Of a stretch of 64,000 nt of DNA, positions 32,550 through 38,963 are shown piece after piece. Numbering within the stretch: the first letter of the stretch is position 1; every line of letters starts with the position of its first letter. Position numbers and translations under genes: made by a program. The DNA is from Pseudoips prasinana (taxonomy: Eukaryota; Arthropoda; Insecta; Lepidoptera; Nolidae): positions 6,882,001 through 6,946,000 of the forward strand of contig OX621256.1 in the NCBI GenBank assembly GCA_951640165.1, written 5' to 3'. Below the pieces are notes generated by a model. That model was given only the letters and a program-made list of their open reading frames with translations, made no database searches and was not told where the DNA came from.

Positions 32550-35042
32550 TTCTCTTATAGAAAGCAAGCCAGATATTTACATTTCTAAGTCGCATTAAAC
32601 AGTGTGTTGTCGCGACGATTATTTTTGTTGAGTGTATACAGGTTTTTTGTACATAATAAATAATAAGAAATAACTTCGTTCCATCCGGGTGTCCCTCAAC
32701 ACCTCTCTAGTTTTTTTTATGTATATGTATTAAGAAATATAATAATAATCCATCCATAAAGGCATCTGATCTCAAACTAAGCAGAGCTTGTACTATGGAA
32801 ACTGGATAATGATATACTTACTACATATACTACTTTTTTTTGTAAATACATAATATATAGATAATTACATCCTGACTGGGAATCTAACCACAACCGCAAC
32901 CTCTGGTGTGAAAAGAAACATTTGCCAACAATGCCAACAGTCCCATCAAAAATATACAAGTATGTTTTCAGTTGTCTGGTTGCCATAGCACAGGCTCTGT
33001 AGCCCTAGTTTGGGATCAGATGGCAATGTGTTAGTTGTTCCAGTTAGATATTTATTATAATTATGTTGAGTTTTTAGGACACAGGTAATAATTTGAGAAT
33101 AGGCTGCTTACAATACTTTTTACGCATCATGATTAACAAATAAATTTACAAGCTATATATGTCTGTGTTTTTTATTGGTTATAGAGTATAATGACCAGAG
33201 TTCAGTAGCCCAGGTATTTGAGTTAATACACCTTTGACATTGTTTACCTAATCTTTAGCACCATCATCAGCCTGATGTCATCTCAAATAATTATCAATGT
33301 CAAGCCAGATTGAACCGGTAACATTTGAATCAGAAGACTGGTACACTACCAACGCCATAGTGGTAGTCTTGAAAGAAGATCATATATAATAATAACTTAC
33401 CAGGCAAAGCTTTGAAACTGTTTAACAAAGTCCATATTTGTGAGTCTGGTGTATACCTGAAAATTTATTGTACAAAATCATAATATCATAATACTGGATA
33501 TATTCAGGGTCAGCATAATTCCATTGATAATTCTTGATTTCCCAGAACTGTTTTACATAAAAAGAATTAAACTTTCACATATCATAATTATACAACAATG
33601 TTAACAGGTATTAACAGCCCGTGACTATAATCAATGCAACTTGGTAAAACCATTAGTCAACTAATATTATTCATGTACTGGCTGTTTGGCTGAATGACAT
33701 AGGGCCTTTGCCTGTACATAAATGTCAGTGTGATGATGTCTGCTTGCTGTTTTATTTGCATTCCTATTCTGAATTTAAAAAACAAAAATGGTTAGGTGTG
33801 ATAATACCAGTTAACAATGTTGTATAATGAAAATGTCATGTTCCTTAAAACCGACAATTTTGACAGTACCTCTAATTCTATGGAGCACCAACTAAACCAA
33901 TTTTAAAATAATCGCATTTCTTTTTAACATTTGTTCAATAAAACAGAGAATCTTTAGTTGTGTCAATTTCATTTTGGTGGGAAATACTGGAAGAAATTAA
34001 GTGAAATTTTAATCAATTCAAACACAAAAACATTAAAAAGTTTAACTTGTTGACCACTCCACCCACTCTGTGTTAATAAGGCAGTTCTTTTAATACAAGC
34101 TAGCAGCAAGCTTCAGCAAGCATGATATATTAAAGAGATGTGGTGTGTGGTGTTATAGAGATAATCACCAGCAACAATGGATTTCACTCAGTGATTCTAT
34201 ATATTTAATACCTACTGAACTTTTAGGTGTAATCCTCTGAATTTGAAAATCAAATTGCACTTAACATTCGTTAAATGATGCTATTAGATAAATTAAACTA
34301 TTAAATAAAAATTTACTTAATTAACATGTTTGCCAATATTTCTCTAAGGTAAGTTTTGTTTCTCCTCACAGTTACTGCATATTAACAAGTTTTTTTTGGC
34401 CAATATTGTTATTGCATTCAATATTAAACTCTGGACAACTCTTTTCTAATTAAACTATGATTTAAAATATTCAATTCTACATATAAGTATAGTGGTAAGT
34501 AAGTACTTACAGAATAATACGATTAGGGGTCAGATAAATGAATACGCGATGCGATATATTCTTTCGACAAACCCAGCTTCAGACTGTCGACTAAAACTGT
34601 CAGCGAAAACAAAAACTACAGGTAAAATTCTGGTTTTAACCCAAATTTATCAAATTACGTGGAAATTCGTGAATGTGGGATCAACGATCTGCAGCTTAGG
34701 TATTTAATTGCCAGCCCCGCCTTAAATATATACTCAGAACTGTGTATTTTCATTGTAAAATACTTAATGAATCAGAAACTTGCATAACAATATAATCTAA
34801 CGGGGCTATTTGTGAGAAAAAACATAAGAAGTTGCGCAAAAAACAGTAAACATTACGGTACTCACAGAAGCTTGATGAAAACTGGTCAAAGCCAGAGGTA
34901 TCAAAACTCTTTTAAAAAACATAAACGACAATCGAGCAAAATGTTTTATATTGTTTTCACAAAATACCGATGGTGATTCACCGAAACGGACATTTCGCAA
35001 TCGCAGATTTGTTTTGACAGTTGAGATGACACTTGACAGCAT
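14619..35042 (-). CDS. Gene 1: conserved-looking insect protein of unknown function (possibly DUF4804-like), 11 exons
   Basis: This entry spans the gene; exons are listed separately. Eleven exons with GT-AG borders join without a phase conflict into 527 codons including TAG (526 aa). Function is not known to me. The phrases CGLGVWKI and LERIRHMLRKDM recall the insect DUF4804 family, which is a tentative match. The N-terminal 59 residues are basic, with a hydrophobic run (VLIPLALTSF, about 46-55) just after MFFKR, so a mitochondrial or secretory targeting sequence is possible. Residues 79-142 hold conserved-looking Cys/Trp (CKPDWCFP); 144-182 is charged and helical (LEELKKRRSIEKIRK); 363-490 looks like the globular C-terminal domain. 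No transmembrane segment is evident outside the N-terminus. The start at 35042 is uncertain because a retroposon abuts it; M41 (MFFKR) is the alternative. The long intron 3 (8.4 kb) contains a complete LTR element. Confidence 0.75.
15378..15445 (-). repeat. Tail fragment of the 5S-derived SINE family
   Basis: GTTGTTCAAGCCACCGAATA and ACAACCGGGACCGACAG match the reversed tail of the SINE copies at 44385 and 48538. The 5S head is missing. Confidence 0.5.
15556..15800 (+). repeat. SINE family F body, head missing
   Basis: GTCTGGAAGTTGGCGGTATT, CGTAAAGCCGTCGGTCCTGT, TCCCATCGGATCATGAGAGT and ATTGAGACTGGCCGCCG follow in the same order as in the full copy at 19108. The tRNA-like head is absent. Confidence 0.7.
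15961..16110 (-). CDS. Gene 1 exon 10
   Basis: Residues 442-490 (LGVWKISNHQTDVYVLTI to NFAYIKPSNTVL). Acceptor TTTATAG, donor TTAG|GTGAGT. Confidence 0.85.
16397..16442. repeat. CACG-rich microsatellite
   Basis: A CGCACGCACGCA-type simple repeat in the intron between gene 1 exons 9 and 10. Confidence 0.7.
16574..16808 (-). CDS. Gene 1 exon 9
   Basis: Residues 363-440 (VPSYTHGELTSYVSNSQK; YVTGGFKGFEYIFDN; ILAETVLVEAEARAREEG). Acceptor TTTTTAG, donor TTGTG|GTAAGT. This is the longest and most conserved-looking exon. Confidence 0.85.
17480..17660 (-). repeat. tRNA-derived SINE (family C)
   Basis: Reading right to left: a tRNA-like head near 17590-17660, GGGTTCGATCTCCACCCAGG, GTGTGATGAGCACGATTATT, and a GTCTGGGTGTCATTAATC tail. 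It sits in intron 8 of gene 1. Confidence 0.6.
17827..18029 (-). CDS. Gene 1 exon 8
   Basis: Residues 296-362 (AIGPRFKRKMRMDFEDI to MWSEFYQ). Acceptor TTTGCAG, donor TATCAG|GTACGA. It ends in phase 0. Confidence 0.83.
18375..18500 (+). repeat. Dispersed repeat fragment (family H)
   Basis: TATGCCATAATCGCCACGCT and GTTGGCGATCGCAGTAT are shared with 45815-45860. It is a fragment of a longer repeat also seen near 20120 and 21465. Non-coding. Confidence 0.5.
18520..18745 (-). repeat. SINE family F body, head missing
   Basis: GGCCACGGCGGCCAGTCTCA, CATCTGCGCGGGACATATTA, GGAAAGAGGTCAGGCACAGG and CGTGCTCTCCGAAGCACGGG are the reversed family F body. It stops at the CCAACTCCCAG block, before the head. 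Confidence 0.75.
19108..19392 (+). repeat. Full-length tRNA-headed SINE (family F)
   Basis: The head (19108-19175) has a pol III A box (TTGGTCTAGCGGTAGC) and B box (GGGTTCAAATCCCGG) at tRNA spacing. It is followed by the TCAGCCCGAAGTCTGGGAGT body and the GTAATGCCGTCGGTCCTG core. It is a SINE head rather than a functional tRNA gene, because the same body is attached in several copies. It lies in intron 7 of gene 1, next to exon 7. Confidence 0.8.
19414..19610 (-). CDS. Gene 1 exon 7
   Basis: Residues 230-294 (QDGWESIGTINQRAPLT; AMVFVSGHTECINDGARN; EEDIETEAVII). Acceptor TTTGCAG, donor ATAG|GTGAGT. A family F SINE lies immediately downstream in the next intron. Confidence 0.83.
19745..20012 (+). 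repeat. tRNA-derived SINE (family C)
   Basis: Head GTTGGCGTGGTTGGCAAATG with B box AGTTCGATTCCCACCC, then AACATGTCTGTTTGTCCTGA, GGTTTCCATAGTACAAGCTC and the tail AATATCCCAAGATATTATAC. Confidence 0.8.
20120..20335 (+). repeat. Dispersed repeat (family H)
   Basis: GGCATAAGCCTCCCCCAAAT, CGCTCGGCATGCGAGTTGCC and GTGTCGGTGGTAGCTAGTAC also occur, in the same order, at 21465-21975. Confidence 0.55.
20345..20530 (-). repeat. tRNA-derived SINE (family C)
   Basis: Reversed copy: CCATCTGATCCCAAACCAGG, GATAAATTACACCCAGACAG, ATCGTGCTCATCACACAAAG and the remains of the head at TTGGGATCAAACCCA. Confidence 0.65.
20564..20701 (-). CDS. Gene 1 exon 6
   Basis: Residues 184-228 (EFGSAIEKEFYKDMTVPDLI and on to SYMLISGEE). 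Acceptor AATTCCAG, donor AAGG|GTGAGG. Confidence 0.82.
20768..20992 (+). repeat. 5S rRNA-derived SINE, copy 3
   Basis: Head CACACCGGTCTGTAAGTGAT, GCGAGATTAAGCAATCAGGC and ATAGATGGGTGACCACC aligns with 5S rRNA. The body has TTTAATTTCTGAACG; the tail GGACACTAGGGTAACCACTG is complete. It lies in intron 5 of gene 1. Confidence 0.82.
21052..21235 (+). repeat. Dispersed repeat (ACTAATATTATAAATGCGAA family)
   Basis: It begins CCTACTAATATTATAAATGC, continues AAGTTTGTGAGTATGGATGT, and ends with GGATAAAACCGCGAGCAACA and AGCTAGTA. It is the reversed form of the repeats at 5045-5770. Confidence 0.7.
21465..21975 (+). repeat. Dispersed repeat (family H) split by a solo LTR
   Basis: The left half (GGACATAGGCCTCCTCCAAA) and right half (GCTTGGCATGCGAGTTGTCT and on to TCTAGGCCGGAAACC) join across the insertion at 21530-21794 to match the copy near 20120. 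Confidence 0.6.
21530..21794. mobile_element. Probable solo LTR
   Basis: 265 bp starting TGTGACGACC and ending AGAACGTCA (TG..CA ends), flanked on both sides by TAGTAC (21524-21529 and 21795-21800). It interrupts a family H repeat, which shows the insertion directly. There is no internal region, as expected after LTR-LTR recombination. The LTR family is not identified. Confidence 0.7.
22055..22355 (+). repeat. Dispersed repeat (family I)
   Basis: GTGAGTCACCTGATGGTAAG, GGGTGCGTTGCCGGCCTTTA, CCAATGAGCTCTGGCGACCT, AAGGAATGTCTTCTGTAAGG and GGCTGCTCTTTGAGCGAATG follow in order and recur at 61380-61640. Non-coding. Confidence 0.75.
22517..22636 (-). CDS. Gene 1 exon 5
   Basis: Residues 144-182 (LEELKKRRSIEKIRKN and on to MTHFLIYK). 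Acceptor TTTGCAG, donor AAAG|GTAACA. Likely a charged alpha-helix. Confidence 0.8.
22763..22798 (-). CDS. Gene 1 exon 4 (36-nt microexon)
   Basis: Residues 132-142 (RDYKLSVKTEN). Acceptor AAGCTCAG, donor AACAG|GTTAAT. Phases fit both neighbours: AG from exon 3 plus A, and AG plus G of exon 5. An overlapping ATG ORF starting at 22907 is in another frame and ends in phase 1, which would give a stop in exon 5. Confidence 0.65.
22905..23215 (-). repeat. Dispersed repeat R1, copy 1
   Basis: ATTTTATAAATGTTTTCATA, ACAAACATGTTCTGACTATT and TTTAAAGTCTACGTGAATAA match, reversed, the sequence at 29575-29905. Both copies extend to a TATAGACAGAACCATT block. It is about 107 bp upstream of gene 1 exon 4. 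Confidence 0.75.
23605..23850 (-). repeat. tRNA-derived SINE (family C)
   Basis: Reversed copy: CTTGGGACATTATTCACACA, AGCTTATACTATGGAAACCA, AAACAGACATGTTCATGCAC, GGGTGGGAATCGAACCCACG (B box region) and GCGTGAAAAGCAAGCG. Confidence 0.82.
24418..24707 (-). repeat. 3' LTR of the 5.1-kb element
   Basis: 290 bp, TG..CA ends, same sequence as 29260-29549. On the minus strand this is the downstream LTR. Confidence 0.9.
24783..25230. repeat. Short tandem array with CAAAGCG...GCTTTCA units
   Basis: About ten units of 30-40 bp, each with CAAAGCGTT then GCTTTCA. The best units (24940-25060) are 36 bp, with CATAAACTGCAACACACAG spacers. In one plus-strand frame this reads as QSVEAFSINCNT repeats, but no protein family is recognised and the ORF is explained by the repeat. 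It lies just inside the 3' LTR of the retroelement. Confidence 0.8.
25398..25600 (-). pseudogene. Integrase C-terminal tail region
   Basis: The frame reads CSNERYIVEPVSGGRAQYEC, like the chromo/SH3-type end of gypsy integrases, and runs to a stop about 60 codons on. It follows the decayed core in the expected order. Confidence 0.5.
25690..26000 (-). pseudogene. Retroviral-type integrase core, decayed
   Basis: Three frame-shifted pieces keep the DDE triad context: VDAFTKFCQL (first Asp), RILSDQGTSFTGQDF (second Asp) and RANGRVERM (Glu). Frameshifts and stops separate them. An intact enzyme would join element cDNA to the chromosome. It cannot be made from this copy. Confidence 0.65.
26030..26255. 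repeat. Second tandem array with AAAGCGCGGAGCTTTCAATG units
   Basis: Six units of about 37 bp: AAGCACAAAGCGCGGAGCTT followed by TCAATGCTCAACCG. They share the AAAGCG...GCTTTCA core with the array at 24783 but have different spacers. Confidence 0.8.
26640..26865 (-). pseudogene. Integrase C-terminal-like fragment of the LTR element
   Basis: One frame reads KCRMDELAHADKVRYG and then KIRPFKIGDVVFVGKNPN, which resembles the linker and C-terminal region that follows the integrase core in Ty3/gypsy proteins. It lies upstream, in element sense, of the core at 25690, so the order is rearranged or a piece is duplicated. Confidence 0.5.
26965..27105 (+). pseudogene. LINE reverse-transcriptase remnant inside the LTR element
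   Basis: GGAAGCTACGTTACATCCTC, AAGTCTAAAGTCTTTCACG and GGTCGCTCACTATTGG parallel the LINE fragment at 14250-14405. The match is shorter and frame-shifted. Confidence 0.5.
27250..27490 (+). repeat. GC-rich LINE 3' end inside the LTR element
   Basis: GGAAGACGCAGCGCGGGCAG and GGGGGAGGCCTCCGTCCAGT, then an ATAATGATGATGA tail, match the LINE 3' end at 31367-31500. GC content is far above the surroundings. Confidence 0.6.
28519..29370 (-). CDS. Gag-like ORF of the LTR element, starting inside the LTR
   Basis: A single open frame of up to 283 codons. Tandem ATGs at 29313 and 29310 (MMADTDDV) are more likely starts than the Arg-rich upstream Met at 29370. The start is inside the 5' LTR and the frame crosses the LTR border without a stop. 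The middle part (about 120-220) has WSEGNKIEVVIAGISD, a phrase resembling gypsy Gag capsid domains (inference). The C-terminal 80 residues are Arg/Ser-rich and may be out of the original frame. No zinc knuckle is visible. Gag would package the element RNA in the cytoplasm. Confidence 0.6.
   Translation of the reverse strand: MAYRARRRRVCALILFTTCMMADTDDVSELNPSESATAAVGSIPKSSYVSTAMPATQNQEYFRDSVPPRSENSVVTNLKNNDENTTPLIVNLRLYRKLVDRLRNSIRYIDTSSKSSSQVDFEVVPVVQNVRRSKGACIKTVCGDREIDDLFQDMVPYGAVTVRELTYVEYSTYKLALINWLKPAWSEGNKIEVVIAGISDTQVCSDLFKTRLLISCFDVVTRDKRSLSASSCLSLKNSFWCISERGRRFYLTVKRVRALIVRLPFCRSSLGVKIIGLFFSRRS
29260..29549 (-). repeat. 5' LTR of the 5.1-kb element
   Basis: 290 bp, identical to 24418-24707 as far as I can read. 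It contains the first 17 codons (from the second of two tandem ATGs, 29310) of the gag-like ORF. Confidence 0.9.
29575..29905 (+). repeat. Dispersed repeat R1, copy 2
   Basis: It begins with an A-rich AAATAAAATAAAA stretch, then GGTTTTTATTCACGTTGACT, AGTCAGAACATGTTTGTAGT and TTAGCTAGCTTGTATTAAGT. It is inverted relative to 22905-23215, so the two copies flank the LTR element. Confidence 0.75.
30175..30390 (+). repeat. tRNA-derived SINE (family C), diverged
   Basis: B box region GTGGGTTCAATCCTCACTCA, then a poorly kept middle, then GGCATAGGACAAGCTCTGTC and GTTCCAAGATAATTATT. Confidence 0.55.
30668..31120 (+). repeat. Dispersed repeat (ACTAATATTATAAAAGCGAA family), longer copy
   Basis: It starts CTTACTAATATTATAAAAGC and ends GTCGTGGGCACAGCTAGTTA. 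It includes CACGCCAAAACTACTGAACC. It abuts gene 1 exon 3 on the downstream side. Confidence 0.65.
31156..31314 (-). CDS. Gene 1 exon 3
   Basis: Residues 79-130, starting CKPDWCFPSMGKETNE and ending FPIPFPVQSV, with two bases of Arg131. Acceptor TTTTAG, donor CAG|GTAATA. It is acid-rich in the middle (ELSDDVDEM). Confidence 0.78.
31367..31500 (+). repeat. LINE 3' end with TGATGATG tail
   Basis: GGAAGACGCAGCGTGGGCAG, GGGGGAGGCCTTTGTCCAAC and GTCTTTCAGCTGATGTGATG with a GATGATGAT end. One frame resembles the GRRSVGRPHRWTDDL end of an insect reverse transcriptase ORF. Confidence 0.65.
31518..31745 (+). repeat. 5S rRNA-derived SINE, copy 4
   Basis: CACCGGCCCGTAAGTGATCG, GAGGCTACGCAACCAGACTC and ATAGATGGGTGACTAC follow 5S rRNA order. 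The body has TTTAATTTCTGAGCGTCTCT and the tail GACACTAGGGTAACCACTGC. It lies about 200 bp upstream of exon 3, in intron 2 of gene 1. Confidence 0.82.
31993..32190 (+). repeat. tRNA-derived SINE (family D)
   Basis: Head GTGTAGCTCAGCGGATAAGA (A box) and TTCGAGTCCCGCGCTGGACA (B box) at tRNA spacing, then ACTATTTGTGTGACCCATAA and GTAAAGTACTGCGACACAGG. Confidence 0.75.
32515..32552. repeat. TCTG/TC microsatellite
   Basis: CTGTCTGTCTGTCTG runs into a pure TC tract in intron 2 of gene 1. Confidence 0.85.
32750..33055. repeat. Two opposed family C SINE pieces
   Basis: A reversed copy at 32750-32945 (GGCATCTGATCTCAAACTAA, AGAGCTTGTACTATGGAAAC) is followed by a forward tail at 32960-33055 (TTGTCTGGTTGCCATAGCAC, TTTGGGATCAGATGGCAATG). 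Confidence 0.6.
33401..33456 (-). CDS. Gene 1 exon 2
   Basis: Residues 60-77 (VYTRLTNMDFVKQFQSFA) plus two bases of Trp78. Acceptor TTTTCAG, donor CCTG|GTAAGT. It contains an in-frame ATG at 33435 that could be a downstream start. Confidence 0.7.
33457..34865. other. Gene 1 intron 1, no other feature seen
   Basis: AT-rich non-coding sequence between exons 2 and 1. I see no clear repeat family, structured RNA or second gene here. Confidence 0.55.
34866..35042 (-). CDS. Gene 1 exon 1
   Basis: Residues 1-59, from MLSSVIST to SFHQAS. The donor is TCT|GTGAGTACC and the exon ends in phase 0. Joining to exon 2 keeps the frame, which supports it as coding rather than 5' UTR. The ATG lies inside a 14-bp duplication made by a retroposon at 35046-35433. 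Confidence 0.55.
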
Positions 35043-35045
35043 ACT

Positions 35046-35433
35046 TTTTTTTTATATTTTTTGCCCTCTTTGGGCAGGCTAAAGTCTGTGACCATACCGC
35101 CTCGTCTTCAGTTATAATATTTCTGTTTCAAAGTCAGTCAGTCATGTCCGTCACGTCCGTCACAGTCATGTCCATCACGTCTGTCACTGTCAAGTCATAG
35201 TCCTACCCCAGTAAAGCAGTGGAGACTTTACTAGAGGCTTCTATGGAGTTTTGGTTTCAACACGGAAAATCACAATTCACGGCAATATCGCACTTTCCTC
35301 CACTTGTGTACGTTGTCGAAGATGTTATGTCTAAAAATCCACCGTATTTACACATAAAAACTCGAATTTACACCAGTTTTTGAAAATAAAACATAGCCTC
35401 GATGCGTCCTTTTCCGCGTTGGCGCCAAAACTC
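35046..35433 (-). mobile_element. Retroposon with 14-bp target duplication and poly(A)-like end, abutting gene 1 start
   Basis: CTTGACAGCATACT occurs at 35032-35045 and 35434-35447. The insert begins with a T-run on the plus strand, so it is a minus-strand retroposed sequence with an A-rich 3' end. Near that end is TTTAGCCTGCCCAAAGAGGG. A GTCC/GTCAC-rich minisatellite (35120-35200) lies inside. The gene 1 ATG at 35042 is inside the left duplication. Confidence 0.75.
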
Positions 35434-36039
35434 CTTGACAGCATACTGTAATTAGAGATGACTGGTCACGTTTAATTATTGATAGTTGAATGAATTAGAA
35501 ACTATACAACAACATCGCGTTATCTGCATGGATTTTTTTTATTATTCAATTCTATTTATATGCAAAAGAATTTGTGAACTTGTTGATATGAGTTAATAAA
35601 TAATATTACAACATAAGAGAACATAAGTGCCGAATAAGCTGCGTACCTAACTCTCTCCCGTTGCTTGTGCACTATTAGTCCATTTAATAAAGTAGTTCTA
35701 GAGAGCGTGAGCGGGAACCTAAGCAATTTCTTCAGAAACTTGTTCAGAGTACTTACAGAGATAACATACTAAAAGTCCTGATGTCTAGGAGGAGAGGAGG
35801 GGGACAAAGACCTCAATTTTAGGTTTTTCGCTAATATTTAAAAATGGCCCGTTTTAACAAACTATTTTGTAAGATGAAATGAAAGCTTATAAAATTTTCT
35901 ACAACTTTGATTGTATATACTTTTCCATATTCCCATCCGTTTTCGAACTACTCTGGAAAAGTGCAAATAAAAAAGTTTTAAAATATTCGTTTCTAAATCC
36001 AATTCTTATTTATTTATTGTGAATGATTCACATTTTTTA

Positions 36040-36560
36040 CTTCTTAGGTCGTGAGGGTCCTGGCAAAAGGGCGTTTTCTGTGGTAACTTCTTCCTCGCCC
36101 TCCACAGTGGTAAGTGGTTCCTGCGGAGAGGGCTTTAAATCATCTTCATCGTCATTCTCGTTGTCTTCCTCGCTAAAAGAGACACCGTTGAAGTATTTTA
36201 GCAGATCATTTCAGCATAGCTTTGCGACATGCACATTTGCTGCTGCTACAATCCTTGTGTGGTGCAGCGACAAAATATTGTTTTTTTAGTAAAACCTCGG
36301 GCGCAGGTAAATCTTCTGTTGTTCTTGGCACAAAGATATCACCTTCAATTTTTCACTTCCACTCTTGAGGGGACAGCTCATTCCCGAGCCACTGCTGCAC
36401 TTGGTGGTATGTGCACCAGGAATCATAGGTATTTAGCTGCGCTCTCAGTTGGCGGGAGGGAGCTGATATTGGGCTTAACTTTTGCTAATGACCTCATGAA
36501 TGACTGGAAGCGGTATTGATTGAGAAGGGTCACTTTAGCTACCCATACCATTTCAGAAAG
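36040..36560 (-). pseudogene. Decayed gene fragment with a CXC (tesmin/TSO1-like) remnant
   Basis: Three frames on the minus strand give successive pieces: YHQVQQWLGNELSPQEW, then KCACRKAMLK (a Cys-rich CXC-type stretch) broken by a stop, then SEEDNENDDEDDLKPSPQEP to a stop after SRPKK. The order fits a family of arthropod proteins that ends in a Cys-rich motif and acidic tail; the identification is from memory and tentative. Stops and frameshifts show it is dead. Its position inside a foldback element suggests capture or an original element gene. Confidence 0.5.
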
Positions 36561-36639
36561 CACACCTTCCTAGCTTCTGCGACATCACTATGGCTGGAGT
36601 TTGGTTGTAAAAGTATATGTATATGTATCATTTCTGTAA

Positions 36640-36830
36640 TAAAATAAATTTTATAAATGTTTTCATACAAGATGTACCTAAATATCTATGTTACTAGAAA
36701 TAATATCTAATGTATACAACTATATTACTACAAACATGTTCTGACTATTTACAAGCGCTTTTTTAAAGTCTACGTGAATAAAAACCTTTTTTATTTATTT
36801 TTATTTTATTTAAAGATATTTGGCGCTTCC
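36640..36830 (-). repeat. Dispersed repeat R1, copy 3
   Basis: ATTTTATAAATGTTTTCATA, ACAAACATGTTCTGACTATT and AAAGTCTACGTGAATAAAAA, then a T-rich end. It is inserted inside the foldback element. Confidence 0.75.
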
Positions 36831-38430
36831 TTAATAATTTCCGAATTTAAATACAATTTACAGAAACCCACCTTGCTTCTTTTCAATGTTGCTAATGTGG
36901 TGTCCCAGCCGGTAAATGAGTGTAAGAAGAGGATGTGTTCATATCCATGCGTATGCATCTCAATTTTTGTCATTCTTTCATTCATCATAATTTTGCAGTT
37001 TTAGCCAGTAAGGTTGCCTTTCCTACGGTGAGCATTGAGCGAAAAGCAATCTTCATGATGGTTTTTCCCGCCTAACTTCAGTTATCCGCTGTTACCAAAA
37101 AAACGCGATTTCTCACTGTTACCGCCTTCACCACGTGAAGTACTCCCAGCTTGTGTTAATATAAACTTGCAGATAATTTTCGCATCAGGTAATGGTCATC
37201 ACGCTGAATAACTCATCATCATCTTGTCCCCACTAATATGCTAGTGGTTATGGTTTCCGAACTTAGTCCTGATGTGGACCATTGTGCGTGAGCCATGATA
37301 GCCTTCACTCCATCCAGCACACCTCCCTCCAGAAGCATATCAGGTCTCCTAAACTTCTCAGGGCATCCGTACGAGTTCAGCTGAATAACTTAAATTTTCT
37401 ATATTTCTGGAGCGTGTATCTCATAAACGGATGGAAATATGAAAAAGTATACAGAAACAAAGTTATAGAGAATTTTATAAGCTTTTATTTCATTTTAGAA
37501 CATTTTTTGCTAAAAAGCACCATTTTAAAGATATTAGCGAGTAACCTAAAATTGAGGTCTTTGCTCCCCCCCTCCTCCCTCCGCTTCACCTCCTAGACGT
37601 CAGGACTTTTAGTATGTTTTCTCTCTAAGTACTCTGAACAAGTTTCTGAAAAAATCACTTAGTTTCCCGCTCACGCACTCTAAAACTACTTTATTAATTG
37701 GACTAATAGTGCAGAAGCAACGAAAGAGAGTTAGGTTAGCAGCTTATTCGGCACTTATGCTCACGCACTCTATACCCTCCTTTGAGTCATTCTTTAATGG
37801 GACTATATGGCTTTTTCTGGCTAGATTATAGTCCAATGAGTAGTTTAGAGAAGTTCTTTGATTGGATACCAATAATATGTTGCAATGGTATTTCAAAGCG
37901 TCTTGGCCCTGTATTCTTATTTATTAACTCACACCAACAACACCTTAAAAGTTTTAATGTATTTCGGTTTTTCAATATTTAACTCCTATAAAACGGCAAT
38001 CATTTACGCTTTTAATGTGAGAAGATAGTTTGTAATATTTCCTTCAAATGCCGACCTAGTGCGAGAATGCACCAAAGTTTATGTACAGTTGGTTGACTAC
38101 TCATCAGTGAAAACATTGGCACTACGAAAACCGTCAGGTTACTATTTTTATTTTATTTATTTAATTAAGGTTTACCAACAGTAGTTACAGATTTTTATAG
38201 AGATAAAAAATTTACATGTATTGGGTCTTAAATCTAACTGCACAACCAATTATAGGATTTTTGTATCACCAGTTTAACTTTAAAAATAAATACATACCTA
38301 TTACTTACTTAAATTCTAAATACTAATCACTAGTGATCACAGTTCATGCGTTTGACTTCTCTGACAAATGTCGATATTGAGTCGGACTGGACGTCAACCA
38401 GGCACTGTACTGGTCTATAAGTTTACACAT

Positions 38431-38492
38431 GCGGGCAATTGGCGAGTTCATACCAAACAACAGTGTTTGGTATGAACTCGCCAATTGCCCGC
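38431..38492. repeat. Perfect 29-bp inverted duplication
   Basis: Arms 38431-38459 and 38464-38492 are exact reverse complements around the 4-base loop ACAG. The arm contains GGCGAGTTCATACCAAACA. It interrupts the LINE reading frame. Confidence 0.95.
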
Positions 38493-38963
38493 AACACCCG
38501 AACAGACGACGAAGAAGAGGTGGATCAAGGGGTGTTATGGGTTTTTTAGGTGGTCTACGGGGTAATAATTGAGGGCAGTCAATGTTGTTATTAAGGATTT
38601 TATGCGCGAATCTCAATTCCAAGAGCTTCCTTCGGGCTTCCAGGGTTCGGCTTCCAGGCTCATTTTGTTGTAGCCTAGTTTGTCAAGGTAAGAGTGGTTT
38701 TTAAATTGCCTGCCCTTTGAGTACCCTAGATGTCGGATGAACCTTTTTGGGACTCGTTCTAATCGCAGTGAGTGAGTTGCGTAGTGAGGTCTCCATACTA
38801 CACTGCCGTATTCCAAGATGCTTCTTATAAGGCTATTGTACAGAACTAATCTAGTGTGGACGCGTTGAAATACTTTCTCATTGCGAATGAAAAATCCAAG
38901 CATACGCTGGGATTGCCTGATTATATTTTCAATATGTGGTATAAATGTGAGTTTAGCGTCCAA

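Larger units (their letters stand above)
35622..37759. mobile_element. 2.1-kb foldback element with terminal inverted repeats of about 370 bp
   Basis: CATAAGTGCCGAATAAGCTG starts the left arm and its complement ends the right arm at 37759. Matching blocks continue inward, including TTAATAAAGTAGTT, AACATACTAAAAGTCCTGA, AAAGACCTCAATTTTAGGTT and AAAGCTTATAAAATT, to about 36000 and 37390. The arms are diverged, so it is old. The interior holds a decayed CXC-type gene fragment and an R1 repeat. Confidence 0.75.
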
